63,942 bases of DNA from Phascolarctobacterium sp. (GTDB lineage Bacteria; Bacillota; Negativicutes; Acidaminococcales; Acidaminococcaceae), in NCBI RefSeq assembly GCF_030531065.1, contig NZ_JAUNOQ010000002.1, positions 1 through 63,942 on the forward strand, in the 5' to 3' direction. How positions within the stretch are numbered: position 1 is the first letter of the stretch; every line of letters starts with the position of its first letter. Shown here in pieces: positions 54,889 to 63,661 of this stretch. The translations under genes were made by a program, and so were the position numbers. The notes below the pieces were generated by a model. The model saw nothing but the letters and a program-made list of their open reading frames with translations, was not told the DNA's origin and searched no databases.

Positions 54889-55620
54889 TTATAAAATTTT
54901 GGACAGGAAGCTCTTGGTGCGCTCGCATTTGGCATGCTGGAAGATTTCCTCCGGCGTGCCCTCCTCCTGGATAACGCCGCCGTCCACAAAGACCACCCTG
55001 TCGCCTACCTCGCGGGCAAAGCCCATTTCGTGGGTCACTACGGCCATGGTCATGCCTTCGTTAGCCAGCTCCTTCATAACGTCCAATACTTCGTTAACCA
55101 TTTCCGGGTCCAAAGCGCTGGTAGGCTCGTCGAAGAGCAGGGCCTTAGGCTTCATGCACAAGGCGCGGGCGATGGCTACGCGCTGCTGCTGGCCGCCGCT
55201 GAGCTGTTCGGGATAGCTGTTGGCCTTATCCTCCAGCCCGACCTTTTTCAGATAGGTACGCGCAGTTTGTTCAGCCTCGTCCTTAGCTATGCCGCGCACC
55301 TTCATGGGCGCCAGCATCAGGTTCTGCAGCACCGTCATATGCGGGAACAGATTAAAGCGCTGGAACACCATGCCTACTTCCTTGCGGATTTCGTTAATAT
55401 TGGCTTCGCCGGTCAGCGGAATGCCGTCGATGACGATGCTGCCGCCAGTAGGCTCCTCCAGATAATTGATGCAGCGCAAAAGCGTACTCTTGCCGCTGCC
55501 CGACGGCCCGATGATAACAACTACTTCCTTTTCGGCGATATTCAGGTTGACGCCGCGCAGTACCTCCAGGTCGCCGAAACTTTTATGCAAATCGGTAATT
55601 TGAATCATAGTCTTGCTCAT
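54889..55620 (-). CDS. Polar amino-acid ABC transporter ATPase (GlnQ-like)
   Basis: A 243-residue ATPase. Walker A is GPSGSGKST, signature LSGGQQQR and Walker [14 protein letters not shown], and the [19 protein letters not shown] block is typical of polar amino-acid importers. Its start overlaps the permease gene by 4 bases. Confidence 0.94.
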   Translation of the reverse strand: MSKTMIQITDLHKSFGDLEVLRGVNLNIAEKEVVVIIGPSGSGKSTLLRCINYLEEPTGGSIVIDGIPLTGEANINEIRKEVGMVFQRFNLFPHMTVLQNLMLAPMKVRGIAKDEAEQTARTYLKKVGLEDKANSYPEQLSGGQQQRVAIARALCMKPKALLFDEPTSALDPEMVNEVLDVMKELANEGMTMAVVTHEMGFAREVGDRVVFVDGGVIQEEGTPEEIFQHAKCERTKSFLSKIL

Positions 55621-56273
55621 TTCGTATCATACCTCCGCTCCAAAACGCCTACCAATCTTGCAACCGCAAAGGTCATAATCAGGTAGATGATCGCTACTGC
55701 CATCCAAATTTCAAAGGAAGCGTAGGTACGCGCGATAATCAGCTGGCCGCGGCGGGTCAGCTCCTCAAAGCCAATGACGGATACCAGGGACGAATCCTTC
55801 AGCATGGCGATAAACTCATTGCCCAGCGGCGGAATGATACGCTTGAATGCCTGGGGCATAATAATGTAGCGCATGGTCTGGGACCAGCTCATGCCCAGAC
55901 TGCGGCCCGCTTCCATCTGACCCTTGTCGATGGATTGAATGCCGGCGCGGAAGATTTCGGCAATATAAGCGCCGCTGTTGATGGAGCAGGCGGAAATGGC
56001 CGCAAAATATGGGTCCACACGGCTGCCGGTAAGGCCCGGCAAAGCGAAGTACACCAAAAAGATTTGCACCAAAAGCGGCGTGCCGCGGATAAAATCAACA
56101 TAAACATTCGCAAGATAACGCAACGGCTTAACGGAACACAAACGGGCGATGCCCACAAGACAGCCAATGCACAGGCCCAGCGTTACGCTCATGGCCGTAA
56201 TTTCCACCGTAATACCGGCGCCGGCCAGCAGCAGCGGGAAGGAACGCGCCATTAAATCAAAATTCAAATCCAT
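55617..56273 (-). CDS. Polar amino-acid ABC transporter permease
   Basis: A 218-residue permease with five helices. The HisM/GlnP family signature [17 protein letters not shown] and the EAA loop [29 protein letters not shown] are present. One permease serves the two binding proteins encoded just upstream. Confidence 0.94.
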   Translation of the reverse strand: MDLNFDLMARSFPLLLAGAGITVEITAMSVTLGLCIGCLVGIARLCSVKPLRYLANVYVDFIRGTPLLVQIFLVYFALPGLTGSRVDPYFAAISACSINSGAYIAEIFRAGIQSIDKGQMEAGRSLGMSWSQTMRYIIMPQAFKRIIPPLGNEFIAMLKDSSLVSVIGFEELTRRGQLIIARTYASFEIWMAVAIIYLIMTFAVARLVGVLERRYDTK

Positions 56274-56345
56274 AATTCTCCCAATCCCTTCTTTGACAGG
56301 GTTCTAACAGCTTTTAATTTGCTCAAGCCCCAAAATATGGCAGGC

Positions 56346-57116
56346 TTATTTTTTAGCCTCCCCAAACCATTTCTTATACAGCTTATCGAATTCGCCGCTT
56401 TTCTTCAGCTCATCCATACCCTTGTTCAGCTCGGCGGCCAGCTTGCTGTCCTTCTTCACAGCGATGCCGTACTGCTCGGCTTCCATTTTTTCGCCCACGG
56501 TCATAGCGAATTTATCGCCGCCCTTAGCCAGATAATATTCCATTACCGGCAAATCGCCGATAACGGCGTCCACGCCGCCGTTTTTCAGCTCCAACGCAGC
56601 CTCGTCCTGAGTATTAAAGGTAGTAACGGTTGCGCCTTCCACACTTCTGGCCTTCATTTCGCCGGTGGTACCGATTTGCGCCGCAATGCGCTTACCCTTC
56701 AAATCGTCGATGGATTTAACGTCGGCGTTATCCTTTTTCACCATCACGATAAGTCCGGAGGTGTAATAAGGGTCGCTGAAGGTTACGGCTTTTTTACGCT
56801 CGTCGGTAATGGTCATACCGGCGATAGCCGCGTCGATATTGCCTGCGTTCAGCGCCGGAATTAAAGCGTCGAAGCCCATGCCGCTGATTTCTACTTTATA
56901 ACCCAGCTGTTTGCCAATGGCTTGAATCAGCTCTACGTCGAAGCCTGTCAGCTCGCTGCTGCCCTCTTTAGGAAATTCAAAGGGCGCAAAGGCAGGCTCC
57001 GTGCCTACGCGCAGCACCTTAGCCGGCTCAGCCTTCTTTTCTTCGCCGCCGCAGCCGGTCAAGAGCAGGCTGCAGGCCATAATTGCCGTCATTAAAAATA
57101 CCAATACCTTTTTCAT
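56346..57116 (-). CDS. Amino-acid ABC binding lipoprotein (second copy)
   Basis: A 256-residue cluster-3 binding protein. The lipobox is LLTGC, followed by LRVGTEPAFAPFEFP and GFDVELIQAIGKQLGYKVE. It is a clear sibling of the protein at 57237-58013, which suggests tandem duplication with different or overlapping ligand range. I start at the ATG at 57116 with GAGGGGG upstream; the frame is open for 25 more codons without support. Confidence 0.92.
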   Translation of the reverse strand: MKKVLVFLMTAIMACSLLLTGCGGEEKKAEPAKVLRVGTEPAFAPFEFPKEGSSELTGFDVELIQAIGKQLGYKVEISGMGFDALIPALNAGNIDAAIAGMTITDERKKAVTFSDPYYTSGLIVMVKKDNADVKSIDDLKGKRIAAQIGTTGEMKARSVEGATVTTFNTQDEAALELKNGGVDAVIGDLPVMEYYLAKGGDKFAMTVGEKMEAEQYGIAVKKDSKLAAELNKGMDELKKSGEFDKLYKKWFGEAKK

Positions 57117-57236
57117 GTGTGAGTCCCCCTCATTTTTTATATATTTTTTATTTACAGCATCCGCAGATGCTAAAAAACAGCAACGGAGCACATGCGATTC
57201 TCCACCACACTGTGCTCCGCTTGTGAACCGACATTA

Positions 57237-58013
57237 TTATTTCTTTACTTCGCCAAACCAGGTTTTGTAAATCTTGTCATATTCGCCGTTCTTCTTCAAC
57301 TCAGCCAAAGCCTTGTTGATATCTCCGGCCAGCTTGTCGTTGCCTTTTTTAACAGCCAGACCGTACTCTTCGGCTTCCATAACTTCGCCCACGGTCATAG
57401 CGGTAGCGTTGCCGCCCTGCGCCAGGTAGTAGCCGACAACCGGGCTGTCGTTAATTACGGCGTCCACGCCTTTATTTTTCAGCTCCATAGCGGCCTCAGT
57501 ATTGGTGTTGAAAGCCGTTACTTTAGCGCCTGCGACGCTTCTGGCTTTGTTTTCACCGGTCGTGCCGATTTGCGCGGCAATGCGTTTGCCTTCTAAATCT
57601 TTAATGCCCTTGACTTCGGTATTATCCTTGTTGACCATCACAATCAAACCGGAAGTATAATACGGGTCGGAGAAAGTCACGGCCTGCTTGCGCTCGTCGG
57701 TGATGCTCATACCTGCGGCAACCATATCGATGTTGCCTGCATTCAGAGCGGGAATCAAAGCGTCGAAGCCCATGTTCACAATCTCTACTTTGTAGCCCAT
57801 TTGCTTGCCGATAGCGCGGGCCAAATCCATATCAAAGCCGTCGTAATCCTTGCTGCCCTCTTTTTGGAATTCAAAAGGCGCGAAAGTCGGCTCGGTGCCT
57901 ACGCGCAGCACCTTGGCAGGCTCAGCCTTCTTTTCCGCGCTGCCGCCGCAGCCTGCGGCCAGCATAGCAACGGCAGCAATAACCGCCATCATTAAAATTA
58001 AAAGTTTTTTCAT
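57237..58013 (-). CDS. Amino-acid ABC binding lipoprotein (first copy)
   Basis: A 258-residue cluster-3 binding protein. The lipobox is MLAAGC, followed by LRVGTEPTFAPFEFQ and GFDMDLARAIGKQMGYKVE. It heads the importer operon, with the second copy, permease and ATPase downstream. Ends KTWFGEVKK; its sibling ends KKWFGEAKK. Confidence 0.92.
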   Translation of the reverse strand: MKKLLILMMAVIAAVAMLAAGCGGSAEKKAEPAKVLRVGTEPTFAPFEFQKEGSKDYDGFDMDLARAIGKQMGYKVEIVNMGFDALIPALNAGNIDMVAAGMSITDERKQAVTFSDPYYTSGLIVMVNKDNTEVKGIKDLEGKRIAAQIGTTGENKARSVAGAKVTAFNTNTEAAMELKNKGVDAVINDSPVVGYYLAQGGNATAMTVGEVMEAEEYGLAVKKGNDKLAGDINKALAELKKNGEYDKIYKTWFGEVKK

Positions 58014-58060
58014 CTTCCGTTTACCCCTTTCAGTATGTAACGCTTTAATTTGCTACACAC

Positions 58061-58089
58061 ATTATATAACGATTTGCCCCGCAGGTAAA
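58061..58089 (-). promoter_or_regulatory. Promoter of the amino-acid importer operon
   Basis: -35 TTTACC (58084-58089), 17-bp spacer, -10 TATAAT (58061-58066). About 45 bp before the first start codon. Confidence 0.6.
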
Positions 58090-58224
58090 GAATTTTTATT
58101 AAAATACCGGCATAAAAATAAATACAACTCAGCTGACCTGGTCTTCGCCCCCACACTCGCCTGCTGGAAGGTTCGCTCCTAAGCCTTGCGCTCCCCACTA
58201 CTGCTTCTCTCGCGTATAATTTTT

Positions 58225-58251
58225 CTGCGGCAGGACTTACTTCTAAGCTGC
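58225..58251. repeat. 27-bp direct repeat, copy 1
   Basis: Begins CTGCGGCAGGACTTAC and ends TCTAAGCTGC. Copy 2 lies 70 bp further and differs at one base. Confidence 0.75.
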
Positions 58252-58294
58252 TCGGAGTGCATCCGTAAAAGCTTGCAAGCAGTCGCTGATTCCG

Positions 58295-58321
58295 CTGCGG
58301 CAGGACTTACCTCTAAGCTGC
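58295..58321. repeat. 27-bp direct repeat, copy 2
   Basis: Matches copy 1 at all but one position (C for T in the middle). May be an operator pair or the footprint of a local duplication. Confidence 0.75.
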
Positions 58322-58547
58322 ACCGTGCTCGCAGCCATATTTCCGGCTGTTTACGTGGATCGTTTCGCCTGCAACTGGCATCGACTTGCAACCACAGACC
58401 TGAGTTGTACACCTAATTATATTCCGGCAGGTTTTTTTTTGCAAGATACGCGCAGCTTTTGCTTTAATATTTTTCTAAAAAGTGATATACTTACTATACC
58501 TAACCTGTTCGGATAAGCTATTTTAGATAAATTTTGAGGGAACCGTT

Positions 58548-59171
58548 ATGATTGCCATACCCCAATGCCTTGATTTCACAGATATTCGTCTGACACGAGA
58601 AATCTGCGACTTCTATTTAAAAATGCTGGAAATTAAAAATCGCGCTATCTACCTGCACAGCCAGCAGGTAGCCAATTATGCTGCCAGTACGGCGGCCAAG
58701 CTGGGCCTGCCTGCCTCCGAGGTATCGCAAATCAAAACGGCGGCGCTGCTCCATGATATCGGACAGCTTTCCGTCCCTAATATCATTTTGGCCAAGCTGC
58801 CCTTTTTATCCACCCGCGAGCTGTCTATTTACAAGCGCCACTGCATCGCCGGGGCCAGTATGCTGGAAAATATTCCGGAATTCACTTATATAACCGATAT
58901 CATCCGCTGCCATCACGAAAAATGGGACGGCACCGGTTATCCCAAACGGCTCAAGGGTCAGAACATTCCCATCGGCGCGCGCATCGTCGCCGTCGCCAAT
59001 TATTACGACCGCAATATTAACCCCTGCACGCAGCACTGGCAAAAGACACACACCGAAGCCATCATCGAGCTGCAGAACAAAGCGGGGCTGGACTTCGATC
59101 CGGCCATCGTCAAAGCGTTCATCGAATCGGTGATTCCCCAACCTGAAAAGAATATTACAAAGACAAAATAG
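58548..59171 (+). CDS. HD-GYP domain phosphohydrolase
   Basis: A 207-residue stand-alone HD-GYP protein. The metal motif LLHDIGQLSVP has HD at 69-70, RHCIAGASMLENI gives a further His, and the GYP motif is HHEKWDGTGYPKRLKG (122-137). IPIGARIVAVANYYD follows. Such domains hydrolyse cyclic di-GMP or related dinucleotides. No sensor or receiver domain is attached, which is short for the family. GAGGGAACCGTT precedes the ATG. Confidence 0.9.
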   Translation: MIAIPQCLDFTDIRLTREICDFYLKMLEIKNRAIYLHSQQVANYAASTAAKLGLPASEVSQIKTAALLHDIGQLSVPNIILAKLPFLSTRELSIYKRHCIAGASMLENIPEFTYITDIIRCHHEKWDGTGYPKRLKGQNIPIGARIVAVANYYDRNINPCTQHWQKTHTEAIIELQNKAGLDFDPAIVKAFIESVIPQPEKNITKTK

Positions 59172-59206
59172 GCTGCCGCCCAAATATTTGAGCGCGCAGC
59201 CTTTTT
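59170..59206 (+). terminator. Terminator of the HD-GYP gene
   Basis: AGGCTGC and GCAGCCT flank an AT-rich loop with inner GCGC pairing, followed by TTTTT. Confidence 0.82.
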
Positions 59207-59295
59207 GTTGATAACTATTATATTTCACGGCGCGCAGCGCCTGATGTGTTATGTAAATAAAAAGCACTCCGATTTCTCGAAGTGCTGAATTTGCG

Positions 59296-59371
59296 TGGTG
59301 GGCGCTAACGGGATCGAACCGCTGACATTCTGCTTGTAAGGCAGACGCTCTCCCAGCTGAGCTAAGCGCCC
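59296..59371 (-). tRNA. tRNA-Val (TAC)
   Basis: A 76-nt cloverleaf with encoded CCA. The acceptor stem is GGGCGCT, the anticodon loop CTTACAA (anticodon TAC) and the T-loop GTTCGATCC. Third of a three-tRNA minus-strand cluster. Confidence 0.96.
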
Positions 59372-59375
59372 GGAA

Positions 59376-59450
59376 TGGTGACCGGTGGGGGAATCGAACC
59401 CCCGATACCGCCGTGAAAGGGCGGTGTCTTAACCGCTTGACCAACCGGCC
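59376..59450 (-). tRNA. tRNA-Glu (TTC)
   Basis: A 75-nt cloverleaf with encoded CCA. The acceptor stem is GGCCGGT, the anticodon loop CTTTCAC (anticodon TTC) and the T-loop GTTCGATTC. Four bases from tRNA-Val. Confidence 0.96.
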
Positions 59451-59456
59451 AGGTGG

Positions 59457-59532
59457 TGGCTCCCCGAGTAGGACTCGAACCTACGACGCCCTGATTAACA
59501 GTCAGGTGTTCTACCGGCTGAACTATCGGGGA
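59457..59532 (-). tRNA. tRNA-Asn (GTT)
   Basis: A 76-nt cloverleaf with encoded CCA. The acceptor stem is TCCCCGA, the anticodon loop CTGTTAA (anticodon GTT) and the T-loop GTTCGAGTC. First of the cluster. Confidence 0.96.
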
Positions 59533-59680
59533 ATATAACTTGCTGACCAACATTTTAGTATTGCTCAACATCACGAATGTTATTATAATCTTTTGCGCAA
59601 CGTTTGTCAACACCTTTTTGCAAGTTTTTTATTATTTTTCTGCGTAAGTATTGGCTGCGCCAGCGCAAAGCTGCGCCGCG

Positions 59681-60160
59681 TTATTCCGCCTTCACCTTCA
59701 CCACAATCTTCTGCACCTGCTCCGGCGCGGCTTCGCCTGAGCAGCCGTTAGCGCAGTTGGGGCGATGCAGCTCCCAGGGAAAGAAAATCGCAAAATCACC
59801 GGCCTGCAATACGACGCAGTTGCGCTCCTCAGGGTCGGCGTAAAAAATAACGTCGTCGGTTTCAGCTTTATTTTCTATTTCCCGGCAAGCGCCGTCAAGC
59901 GGCGTGTACCAAATCGTTTCGCTGCCCTGCGCTACATATTGCACATCGATATACTCGTTATGCTTTTCCGGACGGCGCTGCGCCTTCGGCTCCGTCGCGT
60001 AGGTATTAACGCGGGCGAAAACCTTACGCCCGTCGATTTCATATTCGCCGTTGGCAACCTTGCTGAAATCCGTGGCGGCAATATATTTTAAGGCGGTCTG
60101 CAAATCGCCGCTCACATAGGGCAGCAGCTTAGCAATATCATTCTTATTTCCTTGCAGCAT
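59681..60160 (-). CDS. YhcH/YjgK/YiaL family cupin protein
   Basis: A 159-residue cupin-fold protein of the YhcH/EbgC family. LQTALKYIAATDFSKVANGEYEIDGRKVFARVNTY opens the fold, HNEYIDVQYVAQGSE is the metal-binding strand, and VLQAGDFAIFFPWELHRPNCA the second. Relatives act in sialic-acid or other sugar catabolism, but no sugar genes lie nearby. AAGGAG precedes the ATG. Confidence 0.88.
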   Translation of the reverse strand: MLQGNKNDIAKLLPYVSGDLQTALKYIAATDFSKVANGEYEIDGRKVFARVNTYATEPKAQRRPEKHNEYIDVQYVAQGSETIWYTPLDGACREIENKAETDDVIFYADPEERNCVVLQAGDFAIFFPWELHRPNCANGCSGEAAPEQVQKIVVKVKAE

Positions 60161-60180
60161 TTTTCATTTCTCCTTTGCAT

Positions 60181-60209
60181 TTGACTTATGGAAGCAAGCC
60201 TGCTATAAT
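60181..60209 (+). promoter_or_regulatory. Promoter of a plus-strand small RNA
   Basis: -35 TTGACT (60181-60186), 17-bp spacer, -10 TATAAT (60204-60209). It drives about 100 bases up to the terminator at 60288-60313. Confidence 0.82.
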
Positions 60210-60215
60210 ATTTTT

Positions 60216-60313
60216 AGAAGATGATCTGGCAAGTCGCACTGTCAGCTCTTCCCTTTTTGATACTTGTTTTTGAAGAAAAGGCTGACAAAAGACCTGTCGG
60301 TCTTTTTCTTTTT
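60216..60313 (+). ncRNA. Candidate antisense RNA of a type I toxin-antitoxin locus
   Basis: A ~98-nt transcript bounded by a strong promoter and an intrinsic terminator (AAAGACC-TGTC-GGTCTTT plus T-run). GTCAGC (60241) pairs with GCTGAC (60281) to make a long central hairpin. It converges on the minus-strand toxin-like gene and would overlap the 3' end of its mRNA, as RatA does with txpA in Bacillus. Its first bases GATGATCTGGC also begin the opposing transcript. A 32-codon frame inside (60221-60319) starts at the RNA 5' end and lacks a ribosome binding site. Confidence 0.6.
60288..60313 (+). terminator. Terminator of the small RNA
   Basis: AAAGACC and GGTCTTT pair around TGTC and are followed by TTTCTTTTT. 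The stem could also work for the opposing toxin mRNA. Confidence 0.78.
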
Positions 60314-60321
60314 ATGTAAGC

Positions 60322-60393
60322 TTACTTACATGCCAAGATAATGGTCGCTACTAAAATTCCAAAAGCAATCATCAAACTGAACGCTTCGTAAAT
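60322..60393 (-). CDS. Holin-like toxin peptide (type I toxin), start unclear
   Basis: Minus-strand frame encoding IYEAFSLMIAFGILVATIIL then ACK and a TAA stop. YEAFSLMIAFGxL is the signature of the small putative holin-like toxins of Firmicutes, single-helix membrane peptides of about 25-35 residues. A strong GGGGAGGTGG precedes it, but no ATG, GTG or TTG lies in frame at the expected place: the nearest GTG reads GTG-TAA. Initiation at AUU (60393) or a lost start codon are the options. It has its own promoter and opposing small RNA. Confidence 0.55.
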   Translation of the reverse strand: MYEAFSLMIAFGILVATIILACK

Positions 60394-60449
60394 ATTTACA
60401 CTTCCACCTCCCCGACGGGACAGCCGACACAAGCCAGATCATCATTAGC

Positions 60450-60478
60450 ATTATAGCAAATATCCGGCTGCTTGACAA
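60450..60478 (-). promoter_or_regulatory. Promoter of the holin-like toxin mRNA
   Basis: -35 TTGTCA (60473-60478), 17-bp spacer, -10 TATAAT (60450-60455). Transcription would start near 60443, at GATGATCTGGC. Confidence 0.78.
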
Positions 60479-60559
60479 TGCGCGGCGCTTCTCAACGCGG
60501 CTCATATCATGTATAATGTGTGCACACAGCGATTGCGGAGCCGCAGGCGAACGCAGAGC

Positions 60560-60589
60560 TTAGCAGAACATATGCCCTTGTGGTATAAT
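60560..60589 (+). promoter_or_regulatory. Likely promoter of the ABC-F gene
   Basis: -10 TATAAT (60584-60589) with a weaker -35 TTAGCA (60560-60565) and an 18-bp spacer, 30 bp before the start codon. Confidence 0.5.
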
Positions 60590-60621
60590 ATAGAAAAATA
60601 AATTTACGAAAGAGGTTATTC

Positions 60622-62178
60622 ATGAGCTATTTAAATGTCACTAACGTCTCCCACTCCTTTGGCGGCCGCCAAATTCTGGAAAACGTTTCCTTTAAATTAC
60701 TGCGCGGCGAGCATGTAGGCCTGGTTGGCGCCAACGGCGAAGGCAAATCCACCTTTTTAAACATCGTTACCGGTCACGTACTGCCGGACGAAGGCAAGGT
60801 GGAATGGCCTGGCAAGGTATCCGTAGGCTATCTGGACCAGCAAAGCACCTTGGAAAAGGGCATGACCATCCGCCAGGTACTGCGCACCGCCTTCGACAGC
60901 CTGTACGAAATGGAACAGCAAATGCTGGAGCTGTACGAAAAAATGGGCGATGCTGCTCCCGAAGAAATGGATAAAATGATGAACACCGTCGGCGAAATTC
61001 AAACGGAACTGGAGCATGCAGGCTTTTACTCCCTGGACAGCAAAATTGAAGAATTTGCCAACGGCTTAGGCTTGGGCAGCATCGGTCTGGATAAGGACGT
61101 CAGCGAGCTTTCCGGCGGCCAGCGCAGCAAGGTTTTATTAACCAAGCTGCTGCTGCAAAACTCTAAGATTCTGCTGCTGGACGAGCCCACCAACTATCTG
61201 GACGTGGAGCATATCGAATGGCTGACGAAATTTTTGCAGAACTACGAGCACGCCTTTATTCTTATTTCTCACGACGTCCCCTTCCTCAATAATGTAGTCA
61301 ACGTCATCTACCATTTGGAAAACTGCGAGCTGACCCGCTACAGCGGCAATTACGATAAATTCCAGGAAATGTACGCTATCTACAAGGCGCAGAAGGAAAG
61401 CGCCTACGAGCGCCAGCAGCAGGAGGTGGCCAAGCTGGAGGATTTTATCGCCCGCAATAAGGCCCGCGTCGCCACCACCAATATGGCTAAAAGCCGCCAA
61501 CGCAAGCTGGATAAGATGGAAATGATTGAAAAGCCACGCGAAAAAATTAAGCCTACCTTTAAATTCCGCGAGGCGCGCACACCCAGCCGCTTTATTGTGG
61601 AAGCCAAGGATTTGGTATTGGGCTACGATACGCCCTTGACCCGTCCCGTTACCTTCAATTTAGAGCGCGGGCAGAAAATTGCTATCCGCGGCGTCAACGG
61701 CTTGGGCAAAACCACGCTGCTGAAAACGATTTTAGGCATTATTCCGCCGGTCAACGGCAGCGTTGAATTAGGCGAATTTTTAGAGCCCGGTTATTTTGAA
61801 CAGGAGGAACGGGAAAAGAACGAAAACACCGCACTGGACGATGTGTGGAACGAATATCCCGGCCTGACCAACTACGAAGTGCGAGCGGCATTGGCAGGCT
61901 GCGGCCTGACCAACGAGCATATTACCAGCAAGGTATTCGTGCTGAGCGGCGGCGAAGCAGCCAAGGTGCGCCTGTGTAAGCTGATGCTCAAGGACGTTAA
62001 CTGGCTGGTACTGGACGAGCCCACCAACCATCTTGACGTAGACGCCAAAGAGGAATTGCAGCGCGCGCTGAAGGAATTCAAGGGCAGCGTACTGCTGGTA
62101 TCCCACGAGCCGGAATTTTACGAGGGCTGGGTGGATAAGGTTTGGAATATCGAGGATTGGACTACTAAAATTATATAA
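60622..62178 (+). CDS. ABC-F family ATPase
   Basis: A 518-residue soluble protein with two ABC domains and no membrane part. Domain 1 has Walker A GANGEGKST, signature LSGGQRSK and Walker B ILLLDEPTNYLDVEHIEWL. A charged linker (about 240-315; ARNKARVATTNMAKSRQRKLDKM) is the ribosome-contacting P-site tRNA-interaction motif. Domain 2 has GVNGLGKTT, LSGGEAAKV and LVLDEPTNHLD. ABC-F proteins act on ribosomes, as elongation helpers or antibiotic-protection factors; the subclass cannot be told here. GAAAGAGGTTATTC precedes the ATG. Confidence 0.92.
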   Translation: MSYLNVTNVSHSFGGRQILENVSFKLLRGEHVGLVGANGEGKSTFLNIVTGHVLPDEGKVEWPGKVSVGYLDQQSTLEKGMTIRQVLRTAFDSLYEMEQQMLELYEKMGDAAPEEMDKMMNTVGEIQTELEHAGFYSLDSKIEEFANGLGLGSIGLDKDVSELSGGQRSKVLLTKLLLQNSKILLLDEPTNYLDVEHIEWLTKFLQNYEHAFILISHDVPFLNNVVNVIYHLENCELTRYSGNYDKFQEMYAIYKAQKESAYERQQQEVAKLEDFIARNKARVATTNMAKSRQRKLDKMEMIEKPREKIKPTFKFREARTPSRFIVEAKDLVLGYDTPLTRPVTFNLERGQKIAIRGVNGLGKTTLLKTILGIIPPVNGSVELGEFLEPGYFEQEEREKNENTALDDVWNEYPGLTNYEVRAALAGCGLTNEHITSKVFVLSGGEAAKVRLCKLMLKDVNWLVLDEPTNHLDVDAKEELQRALKEFKGSVLLVSHEPEFYEGWVDKVWNIEDWTTKII

Positions 62179-62240
62179 CCAAAAGTATTATTTTCTTTTC
62201 AAGATAATCACAATCTAAAATACCTGATATGCAAAAATAG

Positions 62241-62280
62241 TAATGACGCCTGCATTAAAGCGCAGGCGTCATTATTTATT
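62241..62280 (+). terminator. Terminator of the ABC-F gene
   Basis: AATGACGCCTGC and GCAGGCGTCATT pair around a short loop and run into ATTTATT. Confidence 0.85.
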
Positions 62281-62377
62281 GAGCTAATCACTCAAGCATG
62301 GCTGATAGCAAAACTCCAAATCACGCTCAATGCGACCGGCCATAAAATCCTTTTATTTCTAAAGTTTTCAGTCAATC

Positions 62378-62410
62378 AAAAAAGAGCCCACTAAAAAGTG
62401 AGCTCTTAAT
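62378..62410 (-). terminator. Terminator of the decarboxylase beta gene
   Basis: Minus strand: AAGAGCTCACT and AGTGGGCTCTT pair with one mismatch and run into T6, 10 bp past the stop codon. Confidence 0.85.
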
Positions 62411-62420
62411 TTTGACTAAA

Positions 62421-63551
62421 TTATTTAGCAACAGGACCAATCATAGCCAGCATGGTACCAGCAGCAACTGCAGTACCGATAACGCCTGCAACGTTCGGGC
62501 CCATAGCGTGCATCAGCAGGAAGTTTGCCGGATTGCACTTTTGACCAACCTTTTGAGATACACGAGCAGCCATAGGTACTGCGGATACGCCTGCGGAACC
62601 GATCAACGGGTTAGTCTTGCCGCCGTCCAGTTTGCACATCAGAGTACCGAACAGAGCGCCCATAGCAGTACCTGCTACGAATGCAACCAAGCCTAAGCAA
62701 ATGATCAGGATGGTCTGGTAGTTCAGGAAAGACTCTGCGCTCATGGTCAAGCCAGTACCGGTAGCCAACATAATGGTTACGGTGTTCATCAAAGCGTTTT
62801 GTGCGGTATCGCTCAAACGATCCAAGCAGCCTGCTTCTTTGAACAAGTTACCCAACATCAGCATACCAATCAATGCGGTTACGGAAGGTAACAGCAAAGA
62901 AATTACGATGGTGCACATGATCGGGAATACGATCTTTTCGAACTTAGAAACAGGGCGCAATTGTTGCATAACAATCTTGCGGTCGTGCTCGGAGGTGCAA
63001 AGCATCATAATAGGAGGCTGAATCAGCGGAACCAGAGACATATAGGAGTATGCGGCAACGGCGATAGCGCCCAACAGTTGCGGAGCCATCTTAGCAGCCA
63101 AATAGATAGAAGTCGGGCCGTCTGCGCCGCCGATAATACCGATAGCGGCAGCTTCCTGTACGGAGAAGCCCAACAGCATAGCGCCCAGCAAAGCGATGAA
63201 TACGCCGCCCTGAGCAGCAGCACCCAACAGCAGGGTCTTAGGGTTAGCAATCAAGGGACCGAAGTCGGTCATTGCGCCTACGCCCAAGAAAATCAACGGC
63301 GGGAATACTTCGTGGTGAATACCGTACATGATAACGGACATTACGCCGGGAGCGTCAAAGCCATTTTTAGGAATGTTAGCCAAAACGCAGCCAAACGCGA
63401 TAGGGGAAAGCAGCAAAGGCTCAAAACCTTTGCCGATAGCCATATACAGCAGAATCAAGCCAACACAGATCATGATTACATGGCCGCCGGTCAATGCGGA
63501 GAAACCGGAATCTGCCCATACGGAAGACAAAGCAACGATAAATGCTTCCAT
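62421..63551 (-). CDS. Na+-translocating decarboxylase beta subunit (OadB/MmdB/GcdB)
   Basis: A 376-residue membrane protein with about nine to eleven helices. Family motifs are [49 protein letters not shown] (with the key Asp for Na+) and a final [20 protein letters not shown] and [23 protein letters not shown]. It decarboxylates the carboxybiotin on the carrier and couples this to Na+ export. With methylmalonyl-CoA mutase in the same window, methylmalonyl-CoA decarboxylase is the likely complex; oxaloacetate or glutaconyl-CoA decarboxylase share this subunit and cannot be excluded. Confidence 0.92.
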   Translation of the reverse strand: MEAFIVALSSVWADSGFSALTGGHVIMICVGLILLYMAIGKGFEPLLLSPIAFGCVLANIPKNGFDAPGVMSVIMYGIHHEVFPPLIFLGVGAMTDFGPLIANPKTLLLGAAAQGGVFIALLGAMLLGFSVQEAAAIGIIGGADGPTSIYLAAKMAPQLLGAIAVAAYSYMSLVPLIQPPIMMLCTSEHDRKIVMQQLRPVSKFEKIVFPIMCTIVISLLLPSVTALIGMLMLGNLFKEAGCLDRLSDTAQNALMNTVTIMLATGTGLTMSAESFLNYQTILIICLGLVAFVAGTAMGALFGTLMCKLDGGKTNPLIGSAGVSAVPMAARVSQKVGQKCNPANFLLMHAMGPNVAGVIGTAVAAGTMLAMIGPVAK

Positions 63552-63661
63552 TTAATATCCTCCCAATTTTCAATTTGGGGAAGGCTCCTTGCGATGGGAG
63601 CCTTCCAAAGATCAGGGTTAATGACTAAAACTTAGAGATATTGCGACCTATCTACTAAGGA

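Larger units (their letters stand above)
58014..58547. other. Intergenic region with two direct repeats
   Basis: This divergent gap lies between the importer (minus) and the HD-GYP gene (plus). It holds the importer promoter (58061-58089) and a pair of 27-bp near-identical direct repeats (58225-58251 and 58295-58321, one mismatch). Several short open frames here have no ribosome binding site. A run of T (58428-58440) and TATAC-like hexamers near 58486-58500 precede the plus-strand gene. Confidence 0.55.

Noticed and set aside
60221-60319. A 32-codon plus-strand frame with a hydrophobic N-terminus (MIWQVALSALPFLILVF)
   Set aside because: It starts within a few bases of the predicted transcript 5' end, has no ribosome binding site, and covers the sRNA hairpin and terminator, so the sRNA reading is preferred.
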